DNA from: an uncultured bacterium | GTDB lineage: Bacteria > Actinomycetota > Aquicultoria > SKW223 | NCBI GenBank assembly: GCA_938042205.1 | Contig: CALIRS010000245.1 | Location: 1-13,214, forward strand | DNA: 13,214 nt | Reading direction: 5' to 3' | Part shown: piece by piece, positions 1 to 7,051 of the stretch | Numbering within the stretch: position 1 is the stretch's first letter | Layout: each line of letters starts with the position of its first letter | Program-made: the position numbers and the translations under genes | Notes under the pieces: model-generated | The model's input: only the letters and a program-made list of their open reading frames with translations | Database searches by the model: none | Told to the model about the DNA's origin: nothing

Positions 1-653
1 AAACAATCGCTGTCGGTACCGGGGAGGCATTAAAAAACGCTGCACAAGGCAATGCAGACGCGATATTTGTACATGACCCTGAAAAAGAGCAGGAATATGT
101 TAGGAAAGGGATTCTTAAAGATAGGACTCCAATAGCTAAGAATTATTTCCTGATTGCTGGGCCAGCAGCTGACCCAGCAGGAGTAAGGAAGGCTAAGGAA
201 CCAGAAGAAGCGTTTGAAAAAATATTCAAAACAGGAGCATTTTTTGCTTCACGAGGCGACAAATCAGGAACGCATTCAAAGGAGCGTAAAATCTGGAACT
301 CTCTCGATATTGACCCGCTTAGGAACCCGGCATATTTCGAGACTGGCCAAGGAATGGGTGAAACTCTAAGAATTGCTTCTGAACGCCAGGCTTATACCCT
401 TACTGACTTGGCTACGTTTTTAACCACAAAAAACCTGAAACTCGAAGTGCTTTTCAAAGATGGTTCAGAACTTGAAAATCTATACAGCTTTTCCACCATT
501 AACCCCGATATTTCATCAAAAATAAATTATCACGATGCAAAAAAACTTCTTGAGTATCTGACATCCAGCAAGGCACAGGAGATAATTGCTAATTTTGGTT
601 CAGGAAAAGTTCCGGCAGGCTGGCAACTATTTGAGCCTGCTGGAAACCTCTGA
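1..653 (+). CDS. tupA: Tungstate ABC transporter substrate-binding protein TupA (5' end outside window)
   Basis: This is the extracytoplasmic binding protein that captures tungstate and hands it to the TupB permease. Only the C-terminal 216 residues are visible; the reading frame enters the window with its first full codon at base 3, so signal peptide and N-terminus are missing. The visible part opens with an AVGTGEALKNAAQGNAD block and VHDPEKE, continues with SRGDKSGTH, GQGMGETLRIASE and YTLTDLATF, and ends with a SGKVPAGWQLF-like tail. These blocks are characteristic of TupA (PBP-like, tungstate-specific) rather than ModA or WtpA. The tupB start follows 19 bases after the stop, so the genes are almost certainly co-transcribed. 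Family assignment is by recalled motifs, not by a search; metal preference for tungstate over molybdate is inferred from the family. Confidence 0.93.
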   Translation, partial: TIAVGTGEALKNAAQGNADAIFVHDPEKEQEYVRKGILKDRTPIAKNYFLIAGPAADPAGVRKAKEPEEAFEKIFKTGAFFASRGDKSGTHSKERKIWNSLDIDPLRNPAYFETGQGMGETLRIASERQAYTLTDLATFLTTKNLKLEVLFKDGSELENLYSFSTINPDISSKINYHDAKKLLEYLTSSKAQEIIANFGSGKVPAGWQLFEPAGNL

Positions 654-672
654 AATTAATGGAGGAACAAAG

Positions 673-1395
673 GTGAGTTTCATCGCTGAAGGCTTTGTCA
701 AAGGAATAGAGTTAATCTTAAACCTTGATAGAAATGTTACAACAATTGTTTTTTTGACTCTTCAGGTAGCTTTAACTTCTGTTTTTCTGTCGCTTGTTCT
801 CGGGATGCCACTTGGTCTGTGGCTTTCAGTAACTTCTTCAAAAGCGAAAAGACCTATTTTAGCTCTCGTAAATACTGGAATGGGTGCTCCTCCGGTGGTG
901 GTAGGGCTTTTAACTTTTCTTTTTTTATCGAGGGAAGGTCCACTGGGTGGTTTTGGCCTTATTTACACCCCTCAAGCGATTGTGATTGCTGAGACACTCC
1001 TCGGCATTCCGGTTGTCGCTGGGCTCACTTTTTCAGCAGTATCACAGGTACCAGAGGAAATTGCTCTTCAAGCTCTTGGTCTCGGTGCTACAAAGTTACA
1101 GGTGATATATGTTTTAGCAAGGGAAGCAAGACTCGGGACTCTCGCAGCGGTAATGGCAACATTTGGTGCAGTTATTTCGGAAGTAGGAGCAGCGATGATG
1201 GTAGGTGGGAACATTAAGGGACAGACAAGAATATTGACAACTGCCATTGTTACTGAAACTCGTACTGGTAACTTCGATCTGGCGATCGCTCTTGGCTTAA
1301 TACTTTTTCTCATCACATTAACAGTCAACGTGGCACTTACACATCTTCAAAAGAAAGGAGAAGGAGAAAGCTGGCTAATCCGCACCTGGCGATAA
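673..1395 (+). CDS. tupB: Tungstate ABC transporter permease TupB
   Basis: Integral membrane permease (240 residues) that forms the tungstate channel with TupA outside and TupC inside. I place the start at the GTG at 673: GGAGG at 661-665 sits 7 bases upstream, and the protein then begins VSFIAEGFVKG, as expected for the family. A longer frame opening at 586 would overlap tupA by 68 bases and has no sensible ribosome site. About five hydrophobic segments are visible, with the family block NTGMGAPPVVVGLL around residues 68-80 and LSREGPLG near 85-92. The cytoplasmic EAA loop that docks on the ATPase lies at about residues 129-147 (EIALQALGLGATKLQ). The end overlaps tupC by 25 bases, which points to translational coupling. 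Confidence 0.93.
   Translation: MSFIAEGFVKGIELILNLDRNVTTIVFLTLQVALTSVFLSLVLGMPLGLWLSVTSSKAKRPILALVNTGMGAPPVVVGLLTFLFLSREGPLGGFGLIYTPQAIVIAETLLGIPVVAGLTFSAVSQVPEEIALQALGLGATKLQVIYVLAREARLGTLAAVMATFGAVISEVGAAMMVGGNIKGQTRILTTAIVTETRTGNFDLAIALGLILFLITLTVNVALTHLQKKGEGESWLIRTWR
1354..1373 (+). promoter_or_regulatory. Double Shine-Dalgarno run preceding the CTG start of tupC
   Basis: Within the 3' end of tupB the run AAAGGAGAAGGAGAAAG (1354-1370) contains two GGAG cores, at 1357-1360 (10 bases before CTG 1371) and 1363-1366 (4 bases before). An unusually strong purine tract may compensate for the weak CUG initiator. This decides the tupC start, because no ATG, GTG or TTG is available in frame before the Walker A motif. 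Confidence 0.6.
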
Positions 1396-2504
1396 GAAAC
1401 GTTGAACATAAGTACAAGGATCAGGAAGAATTTGTTCTGCGCATCGAAAGTTTAGAAATTGCTGAGAGAGAACGACTGGTTATCCTTGGTGATAATGGTG
1501 CCGGGAAAAGCACCCTTGTTCGCATTCTTTCTTTAATTGAAAAACCCGTAAAAGGAGAGATTTATTATCGAGGAAAAAAAATAACGAATTTTTCGGAAGC
1601 ACTTTCTATTCGCAGACGGTTTTCATGTGTTTTTCAAAAGCCAATCTTGTTTCAGGGCACGGTGAGGCAGAACCTTATTCTGGCGGCAAAATTAAAATCG
1701 CGAAATTTAGAGAGAAAAAAAATGGATTCTGTTCTTAAGTTTCTTGGTATTCGGAACCTGCTTGATCACGATATCAGGACTCTATCAGGTGGCGAATCCA
1801 GAAAAGTGGCTTTAGCTATGGCAATGGTAACTGATCCGGAGCTACTCTTGCTCGATGAACCTACAGCTTTTCTTGATGTCAGAACAAAAGCACGGTTTGA
1901 TGATGAGCTGCTGGAAGTTTTAAAAAGTATGGAGGCTACAGTCATTTATGTGACCCATGATCGTGGCGAAGCTCTTTCTTTTGGTGAAAAACTTGTTCTT
2001 ATGCACAAAGGTAAGGTTATTCAACAAGGACCGGTAGAGGAGGTTTTTAACTTTCCCGCTTCAATTGAAGCGGCAAATCTAACAGGTTCATTTGTGGTTG
2101 CTTCAGGAGTAATTAGTAAGGTAAATGAGGAGATTGCTGAAGTTTCACTCTCATCTGGAGCGAGTGTTCTTGTTACGCCGAACGGTTACTTAAAAGTTGG
2201 GGATAGAGTGAACCTTACTATTAGACCTGATACAATTGTAATTTCTACAAAAAAAGAAAAGTTTTCAAGTGCTAAAAATGTTTTTAAAGCGAGAGTGAAG
2301 AGAGTGCGAAGGATTGATGGAGTACTTGAAGTTTTTATTGATGCAGGGTTTCCTTTAAAGTCGTTTTTGACGGTGGAATCTGCGAGAAACCTCGGTATAG
2401 AGCCTGGAATAGAGGTCTACGCATCGGTGAAAGCGACTTCGATAAATCTTATAAAAACCCCTGAAAGGAGTGAACGTAATGGTTTCGGGAGAAAGATGTT
2501 ATGA
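1371..2504 (+). CDS. tupC: Tungstate ABC transporter ATP-binding protein TupC with C-terminal TOBE-like domain; probable CTG start
   Basis: Cytoplasmic ATPase of the tungstate importer, 377 residues from the proposed start. Walker A is GDNGAGKST (residues 40-48), the Q-loop is in CVFQKP, the ABC signature is LSGGES (138-143), Walker B ends LLLLDEP with D162/E163, and the H-loop His is residue 196 (YVTHDRGEA). Residues from about 240 to the end form a beta-rich TOBE-like region, as in ModC-type ATPases. The frame is open from 1272 to the signature motifs but contains no ATG, GTG or TTG before Walker A. The CTG at 1371 gives a family-like N-terminus (M-ANPHLAIRNVEHKY) and lies just after the purine-rich AAAGGAGAAGGAGAAAG. 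CTG at 1386 is an alternative. The gene overlaps tupB at its start and the next gene at its end. Confidence 0.9.
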   Translation: MANPHLAIRNVEHKYKDQEEFVLRIESLEIAERERLVILGDNGAGKSTLVRILSLIEKPVKGEIYYRGKKITNFSEALSIRRRFSCVFQKPILFQGTVRQNLILAAKLKSRNLERKKMDSVLKFLGIRNLLDHDIRTLSGGESRKVALAMAMVTDPELLLLDEPTAFLDVRTKARFDDELLEVLKSMEATVIYVTHDRGEALSFGEKLVLMHKGKVIQQGPVEEVFNFPASIEAANLTGSFVVASGVISKVNEEIAEVSLSSGASVLVTPNGYLKVGDRVNLTIRPDTIVISTKKEKFSSAKNVFKARVKRVRRIDGVLEVFIDAGFPLKSFLTVESARNLGIEPGIEVYASVKATSINLIKTPERSERNGFGRKML

Positions 2505-2700
2505 ATGTATTTATTGTGGCAAGAGAATGACTGACGATTTGAGTATTTTCTGCCTGGTGCCCGATAAACCAGCAGTAGAAAATCTTTGCTATTGCGTATG
2601 CGAAGAGTGTAAGGATAAATATAAGAGAACTCCTAAGGCAACTAAAAGTCTTTCTATAAAAGATATCAAAAGACCATCAACAAGAAAAGAGCGACCCTAA
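2479..2700 (+). CDS. Small eight-cysteine protein of unknown function in the tungstate/cofactor operon
   Basis: A 73-residue soluble protein with no family I recognise. It has eight cysteines in the first 44 residues: C7, C10, C13, then C25, then C37, C39, C41, C44. The CxxCxxC start and the CxCxCxxC cluster suggest a zinc-ribbon or other metal-binding fold. The C-terminal third is lysine/arginine rich and probably disordered. I chose ATG 2479, with AAAGGAG at 2464-2470 eight bases upstream; a GTG at 2470 would sit on that site. It overlaps the end of tupC by 26 bases and lies 18 bases before moeA, so it is firmly inside the operon. That position suggests, but does not prove, a role in metal or cofactor handling. 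The ribosome site, tight overlaps and cysteine spacing argue that it is real. Confidence 0.75.
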   Translation: MVSGERCYECIYCGKRMTDDLSIFCLVPDKPAVENLCYCVCEECKDKYKRTPKATKSLSIKDIKRPSTRKERP

Positions 2701-2718
2701 TTTCTTCGAGGTAATTTG

Positions 2719-3963
2719 ATGATTTCATATCCGGAAGCAAAAAAATCGACTTTAAAGTTAGCAAAAACGCTTGGAGTTGTTGATCTTCCTTTACTTGAAG
2801 CTCTCAATCTTGTGCTTTCCGAAGATGTAATTTCAGACGTGAATATTCCTCCTTTTGACAATTCGGCGATGGACGGTTATGCAGTTAGATGGACGGATAT
2901 AAGTAACGCCACTTCAGAAAATCCAGCAATACTTGAACTTGTCGGGGAGGTTCCTGCGGGAGGCGTTTTTGATGAGAAGGTACTTAAAGGACAGGCGGTA
3001 GCTATTTTTACAGGAGCACCTATCCCCGATGGTGCAGACACAGTTGTGCAGGTGGAACTAACTAAAAAAGAAGATAGTAAAGTTTTCGTTTATAAGCCAG
3101 TCGTTAAAGGAGCAAACGTGCGCCTCGCTGGGGAAGATATCAATGAAGGCGGTAAGGTATTTACAGAAGGAACAAGAATAACGCCTGAGGTTGTGGGAGT
3201 GCTCGCCTCAATCGGCAGGTCAAGAATTAGAGTTTACCGAAAACCAGTTACAGGTATCATTTCTACCGGATCAGAACTTTTGGAGATAGATGAACCTTTT
3301 CAGGATGGAAAAATCAGAAATTCAAATACTTATCTATTACGTGCACTTCTAAAAGAATTACCGGTTGAAACCTTCAATTTTGGATTTATCGAAGATAACC
3401 CTGAAGTTGTCAGGAAAGCCTTTGAAAAAGCTTTATCAGTGGTAGATGTACTTATTACTACAGGTGGTGTATCTGTCGGCGAATACGACCTGGTGAAAAA
3501 GGTTCTTGAAGAAATGGGAGCTGAACTTGTTTTCTGGAAAGTTGCACAAAAGCCGGGGAAGCCGATGGCGCTTTATAGCTGGCAAGATAAAGTGGTTTTC
3601 GGGTTGCCAGGAAATCCAGCAGCAGTTCATATTTGTTTTTTAGAATACGTTCGCCCTTTTGTCTTAAAATCGCTTGGTTATAAAAATTTCGAACCAGTAA
3701 AGCTTAAAGCTCGAATAAAGGGTGGTCACAGGAAAAAAACAGGAAGGTTAAACTTTATAAGAGTTTTTTTGACTGAAAAAGATGGCGAGCTGGTGGCGAC
3801 AAAGGCTGGTGCTCAAGGCTCAGGAGTCCTTTCGACTTCTGCGCGAGCTAACGCTTTAGCGCTTATTCCTGAAGAAGTTGACTTTCTGCGAGAAGATGAA
3901 GAAGTAGAGATTCACTATTTTGATTCGCTTTCTCTATCGAATTCAGAAGAAGGGCCGATTTAA
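2719..3963 (+). CDS. moeA: Molybdopterin molybdenumtransferase MoeA
   Basis: MoeA inserts the metal oxyanion into adenylylated molybdopterin, the last step of basic Moco (or tungsten cofactor) formation. The protein has 414 residues, the usual size. The N-terminal signature PPFDNSAMDGYAV is at 44-56, GEVPAGG near 76-82, and IFTGAPIPDGADTVVQVE near 96-113. The MoCF-binding domain shows STGSELLE (182-189), TTGGVSVGEYD (247-257) and FGLPGNPAA (294-302), followed by a beta-rich domain IV. Acidic residues expected for the active site are visible at D52, D140, E186 and D257. ATG 2719 is preferred over TTG 2716 because GAGG at 2708-2711 is then 7 bases away. The stop overlaps the moaA start by one base (TAATG). 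Next to tupABC, the natural metal could be tungsten; that is inference. Confidence 0.95.
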   Translation: MISYPEAKKSTLKLAKTLGVVDLPLLEALNLVLSEDVISDVNIPPFDNSAMDGYAVRWTDISNATSENPAILELVGEVPAGGVFDEKVLKGQAVAIFTGAPIPDGADTVVQVELTKKEDSKVFVYKPVVKGANVRLAGEDINEGGKVFTEGTRITPEVVGVLASIGRSRIRVYRKPVTGIISTGSELLEIDEPFQDGKIRNSNTYLLRALLKELPVETFNFGFIEDNPEVVRKAFEKALSVVDVLITTGGVSVGEYDLVKKVLEEMGAELVFWKVAQKPGKPMALYSWQDKVVFGLPGNPAAVHICFLEYVRPFVLKSLGYKNFEPVKLKARIKGGHRKKTGRLNFIRVFLTEKDGELVATKAGAQGSGVLSTSARANALALIPEEVDFLREDEEVEIHYFDSLSLSNSEEGPI

Positions 3964-4931
3964 TGGCAAAAGATAACTTTCATCGAAAAATAGATTACTT
4001 AAGGATATCTGTTACAGACAGATGTAATCTTCGCTGCATATACTGTATGCCTGAAGAAGGGATAACCCTTCTTAACCATGATGAAATTCTCACTTATGAG
4101 GAAATCATTAAAATATCTCGAGCAGCAGTTAAAGCAGGACTTACTCGAATAAGGATTACAGGAGGAGAACCACTTGTTCGAAAAGACATTACAGAATTGA
4201 TTTCAGAGATTGCTGCCATTCCCGGTGTAAGAGATTTATCGCTTACGACAAACGGTATTTATCTCGAAAATATGGCAGAAGAGCTGTATTCTTCAGGACT
4301 TCGAAGAATAAATATCAGTCTTGATACTCTTAATCCAGAAAGGTACTTAAAAATTACCAGAGGCGGTGATCTTAACCGGGTACTTAAAGGTATTGATAGA
4401 GCTATTGAAGTTGGGTTTAATCCTGTGAAAATAAATACCGTAGCCATAAAAGGAGTCGTTGAAGATGAGCTTGAAAGATTTAAAGAACTTGTGTACGTTA
4501 AACCTGTTCATGTAAGGTTTATTGAAAAAATGGATATTACAAATAGTGATTCTCAGGGTTTTTACTCATGCAAAGAGATTATGGAAAGATTTTCAAAGAC
4601 AACTGAGATCGAAGAAACAGAAGGACCAGTTGGGGCGGGTCCAGCAAGGTATATAAAGTTAAAAAGAGCTAAAGGTACCATCGGGTTTATCGGACTTTAT
4701 AGTGAACATTTCTGTGATTCATGCAACAGACTTCGGTTAACTGCTGATGGAAAACTGCGTACCTGCCTTTTTGCTGGGGAAGAATTTGACCTAAAAACTT
4801 TTATAAGAAATGGCGCGAGCCAGGAAGAAATTGTTGATTTTATTGAAAAAGCGCTTAAGAAAAAGCCAGAAAATTTCAAAGAAGCTTTAAAATCAAAAGG
4901 GGAAAGAACAATGCGTCAGATCGGAGGTTAA
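3963..4931 (+). CDS. moaA: GTP 3',8-cyclase MoaA (radical SAM)
   Basis: MoaA converts GTP to 3',8-cyclo-7,8-dihydro-GTP, the first step of molybdopterin synthesis. The radical SAM cluster motif CNLRCIYC uses C21, C25 and C28, followed by RITGGEPLVRKD (64-75) and LTTNG. The second [4Fe-4S] site that binds GTP is formed by C251, C254 (CDSCNRLRLT) and C268. The protein is 322 residues long and ends in the conserved Gly-Gly tail (RQIGG), so it is complete and looks fully functional. Its ATG shares a base with the moeA stop, implying coupled translation, and moaC, the next enzyme in the pathway, begins three bases after its stop. Confidence 0.97.
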   Translation: MAKDNFHRKIDYLRISVTDRCNLRCIYCMPEEGITLLNHDEILTYEEIIKISRAAVKAGLTRIRITGGEPLVRKDITELISEIAAIPGVRDLSLTTNGIYLENMAEELYSSGLRRINISLDTLNPERYLKITRGGDLNRVLKGIDRAIEVGFNPVKINTVAIKGVVEDELERFKELVYVKPVHVRFIEKMDITNSDSQGFYSCKEIMERFSKTTEIEETEGPVGAGPARYIKLKRAKGTIGFIGLYSEHFCDSCNRLRLTADGKLRTCLFAGEEFDLKTFIRNGASQEEIVDFIEKALKKKPENFKEALKSKGERTMRQIGG

Positions 4932-4934
4932 CTG

Positions 4935-5447
4935 ATGGCGAGAGGAAAAGGTTTGACACATATTGATGAATTTGGTAAGGCCACTATGGTTGACGTTAGC
5001 TCTAAAAGTGAGACTCTCAGGATAGCCGTTGTTAAAGGAAAAATAAGTATGAATAAAGAGGCGTATCGAGCTGTTAAAGAGGGCACCCTGAAGAAGGGTG
5101 AAGCACTGTCAGTGGCTCGCGTTTCAGGAATTATGGCTGCTAAAAAAACATCTGATTTGATACCATTAACCCATCCTTTAAGGATTACCAGGATAGATGT
5201 AGATTTTTCATTTGAAGATAAGGATTGCGTTATTGAGGTGGAAGCAGCAGTGAAAGCCAGAGAGGCTACCGGGGTTGAAATGGAAGCTATGACAGCAGCC
5301 TCAGTGGCACTTCTTACGATTTATGACATGGCAAAGGCTCTCGATAGATCAATGAAGATATCTGACATCAGACTGGTTTATAAGACAGGTGGGAAGTCTG
5401 GGGAGTTTCTAAGAAAAGGAGAGGAAATTGATGTCTCAAGATATTAA
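4935..5447 (+). CDS. moaC: Cyclic pyranopterin monophosphate synthase MoaC
   Basis: MoaC converts the MoaA product to cyclic pyranopterin monophosphate. The 170-residue protein carries the full set of family blocks: HIDEFGKATMVDVS (9-22), GEALSVARVSGIMAAKKTS (55-73), LIPLTHPL (75-82), GVEMEAMTAASVALLTIYD (113-131) and KTGGKSGEF at the C-terminus. Catalytic-type residues seen by alignment to the family are H80, D131 and K134. GGAGG at 4923-4927 lies 7 bases before the ATG. The last 17 bases overlap the next gene. It forms the functional pair with moaA. Confidence 0.97.
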   Translation: MARGKGLTHIDEFGKATMVDVSSKSETLRIAVVKGKISMNKEAYRAVKEGTLKKGEALSVARVSGIMAAKKTSDLIPLTHPLRITRIDVDFSFEDKDCVIEVEAAVKAREATGVEMEAMTAASVALLTIYDMAKALDRSMKISDIRLVYKTGGKSGEFLRKGEEIDVSRY

Positions 5448-5895
5448 GTTAGGAACAGCAACTATAGTTTCTATAAATGTCAGTGAAAGAAAAACAGTCC
5501 GCAAAAAGCCAGTTGAAAGAGCCAAAGTAATTGCTGAATTTGGTATTGAAGGAGATGCTCATGCGGGCGACTGGCATCGTCAGGTAAGTCTTCTGGCGTT
5601 CGAAAGTATTGAGAAAATGAGGCAAATGGGACTAAAAGTAGGACCGGGGGATTTTGCAGAAAATATTACTACCAGAGGGATTAACCTTCTTTCCTTACCC
5701 CTCGGGACAAAATTGAGGGCCGGGAACGTCCTTCTTGAGGTAACCCAGCACGGCAAGGAATGTCATACCAGGTGTGCGATTTACTATCAGGCAGGAGACT
5801 GTGTTATGCCAAAAGAAGGAATTTTCGCCCGGGTGATTGAAGGTGGAGAGATCAAGGTCGGAGACACTATCGAAGTGATTTCAGGAGATGCTTAA
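5431..5895 (+). CDS. MOSC domain protein
   Basis: A stand-alone MOSC domain of 154 residues. MOSC domains share ancestry with the C-terminus of Moco sulfurase and are thought to bind the cofactor or transfer sulfur to it; the exact reaction of this small type is not established. Visible hallmarks are GIEGDAHAG (38-46), GPGDFAENIT (71-80), and the cysteine-rich segment HGKECHTRCAI (C111, C115) followed by GDCVMPKEGIFARV (C124). ATG 5431 is chosen over TTG 5428; AAAGGAGAGG ends 6 bases upstream. It overlaps moaC and is followed by a mog/moaB-type gene, an arrangement often seen in cofactor clusters of anaerobic bacteria, which supports a role in cofactor maturation or carriage. Confidence 0.92.
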   Translation: MSQDIKLGTATIVSINVSERKTVRKKPVERAKVIAEFGIEGDAHAGDWHRQVSLLAFESIEKMRQMGLKVGPGDFAENITTRGINLLSLPLGTKLRAGNVLLEVTQHGKECHTRCAIYYQAGDCVMPKEGIFARVIEGGEIKVGDTIEVISGDA

Positions 5896-5898
5896 GCG

Positions 5899-6396
5899 AT
5901 GAATGAGAAGCTTTATACTGCCGCGGTGCTCACCGTTTCTGACAAAGCTTCTCGGGGAGAAAGAGAGGATACTGGCGGTCCAGCTATTATTTCTTTTTTG
6001 AGTGAAAATGGTTTTGAAGTTGTAGAATATCGGATTGTTTCTGATGAACAGGAAAAGATTGTAAAGGAGTTGAAGTATTTCTCTGACGAGATAAAGGTTG
6101 ATCTCGTAGCCACCACTGGAGGAACCGGTTTTGCTCCTCGAGATGTTACTCCTGAAGCCACTCTTATCGTGGTGGAAAAACTTGTTCCAGGAGTAGTTGA
6201 GCACATAAGACGTTTGAGCTTTGAAAAAACTTCTCATGCTATTCTTTCGCGAGCAATGTGTGGCATCAGAGGAAACACAGTTATCATTAACCTTCCTGGA
6301 AGTCCAAAAGGCGCAGTAGAATCTCTTGAATTTGTAATAGAACCATTAAAACATGGAATCGATGTCTTAAAAGGAGTTATTGGCGAACATGCTTGA
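5899..6396 (+). CDS. Molybdopterin adenylyltransferase, MogA/MoaB family
   Basis: Soluble enzyme predicted to adenylylate molybdopterin with ATP, producing the substrate of MoeA. The 165-residue protein shows TVSDKASRGEREDTGGP (12-28), TTGGTGFAPRDVTPEAT (72-88) and NLPGSPKGAVESLEFV (131-146), all part of the MoCF-biosynthesis fold. Acidic residues matching the two essential Asp of MogA are present at D49 and D82. Length fits MoaB/MogA; the two are hard to separate by eye, so I leave the symbol open. AGGAG at 5883-5887 precedes the ATG by 11 bases. The start of the following membrane protein overlaps its 3' end. Confidence 0.95.
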   Translation: MNEKLYTAAVLTVSDKASRGEREDTGGPAIISFLSENGFEVVEYRIVSDEQEKIVKELKYFSDEIKVDLVATTGGTGFAPRDVTPEATLIVVEKLVPGVVEHIRRLSFEKTSHAILSRAMCGIRGNTVIINLPGSPKGAVESLEFVIEPLKHGIDVLKGVIGEHA

Positions 6397-7009
6397 ATCG
6401 CTCTGGGAGAAAAGACTCTTTCTGATAACTGCCTGTTTTTCAATAATTGTTTTCCTTCTGGCTATTTTGCCTCCTGAAGCACGGCTTGGTTCAAAAGTCC
6501 GCCTGGTTTATTTCCATGCTTCAATCGCAGAGAATGCGATCGTTTTCTTTTTAATGGCAGCAGCACTTGCGATAATTTATTTTACAAGTGGAAGAGAAAG
6601 GAGTTTCTTAAGGGCGAAATCCTTTTTCCTGGTAGGTTTTTATCTCTGGATCTTTCAAACAATACTCGGTGGATTAAATATGAAGATTATCTGGGGGGAG
6701 TTTTTCTGGACAGAACCAAAGGCAAAAATGGGGCTTGTTCTGCTTTTACTATCTGTAATTATTTACATCTTCAGTGAATTTTTATCGGTTGCTTCGATCC
6801 TTTCTGCTCTATATATACTCATGGGAGCATCTTCAGTCGTCGGACTTGCCTTTACCAGCGATGTATTTCATCCAAAAAATGCGATTTTTGGCTCAGATGT
6901 CTTTATTTACAAAGTAATTTTTATTTTGCTGGTGGCATTATTTTTTCTTATCTCGTTTCTCTGGTCAATGAGTGTTTTTAAGTCTATTACCTCAAAACAG
7001 AAAAAATGA
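6389..7009 (+). CDS. CcmC-like cytochrome c assembly / heme-handling membrane protein
   Basis: A 206-residue protein with about six transmembrane segments and a short Lys-rich tail. It resembles CcmC: a RLVYFHAS segment with H43 matches the RIxYIHVP block, GG(x6)WGEFFWTEPK (102-111) sits where CcmC has its tryptophan-rich WWD heme-binding loop, and FHPKNAIFG with H161 matches the second conserved histidine loop. The WWD motif is degenerate (WTEPK instead of W-D-P-R/K). No ccmA, ccmB, ccmE or ccmF is visible, but a CcsA-like gene follows directly, so the two may act together. The start is ambiguous: ATG 6389 is 12 bases after AAGGAG (6371-6376), TTG 6380 only 3 bases after it. Either start overlaps the mog gene. 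Function in heme transport is inferred. Confidence 0.72.
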   Translation: MLESLWEKRLFLITACFSIIVFLLAILPPEARLGSKVRLVYFHASIAENAIVFFLMAAALAIIYFTSGRERSFLRAKSFFLVGFYLWIFQTILGGLNMKIIWGEFFWTEPKAKMGLVLLLLSVIIYIFSEFLSVASILSALYILMGASSVVGLAFTSDVFHPKNAIFGSDVFIYKVIFILLVALFFLISFLWSMSVFKSITSKQKK

Positions 7010-7018
7010 TGGTATAAT
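7010..7018 (+). promoter_or_regulatory. Extended -10 promoter candidate for the ccsA-hemACD group
   Basis: TG-G-TATAAT: a perfect TATAAT hexamer at 7013-7018 with an upstream TG, starting one base after the stop codon of the preceding gene. There is no good -35 hexamer at the usual distance, which is typical of extended -10 promoters. Transcription would start near 7025 and leave a leader of roughly 27 bases before the ATG at 7052. Confidence 0.55.
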
Positions 7019-7051
7019 TTCAGACGGTCAGAATACTTATAAAGGGCTACT

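Noticed and set aside
586..672. Longer tupB reading frame beginning at 586
   Set aside because: It would overlap tupA by 68 bases, lacks a ribosome site, and the added residues are out-of-frame tupA sequence; GTG 673 has GGAGG at the right distance.
1647..1650. Internal TTG as tupC start
   Set aside because: It would remove Walker A, which is intact and in frame upstream.
1..2504. Alternative calls ModABC or WtpABC for the transporter
   Set aside because: The binding protein carries TupA-type blocks (GTGEAL, SRGDKSGTH, YTLTD) and the permease has the GMGAPPVVVGL block of TupB.
1..5000. Molybdenum cofactor riboswitch (Moco RNA)
   Set aside because: Every gap between the genes is under 20 bases or the genes overlap, leaving no room for the structured leader; a leader could exist upstream of tupA outside the window.
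5881..6237. Antisense open frames opposite mog, and similar ones opposite tupB, hemA, hemC and hemD
   Set aside because: They lie fully opposite well-supported genes, have no ribosome sites and show low-complexity Ser/Arg/Phe-rich translations typical of shadow frames.
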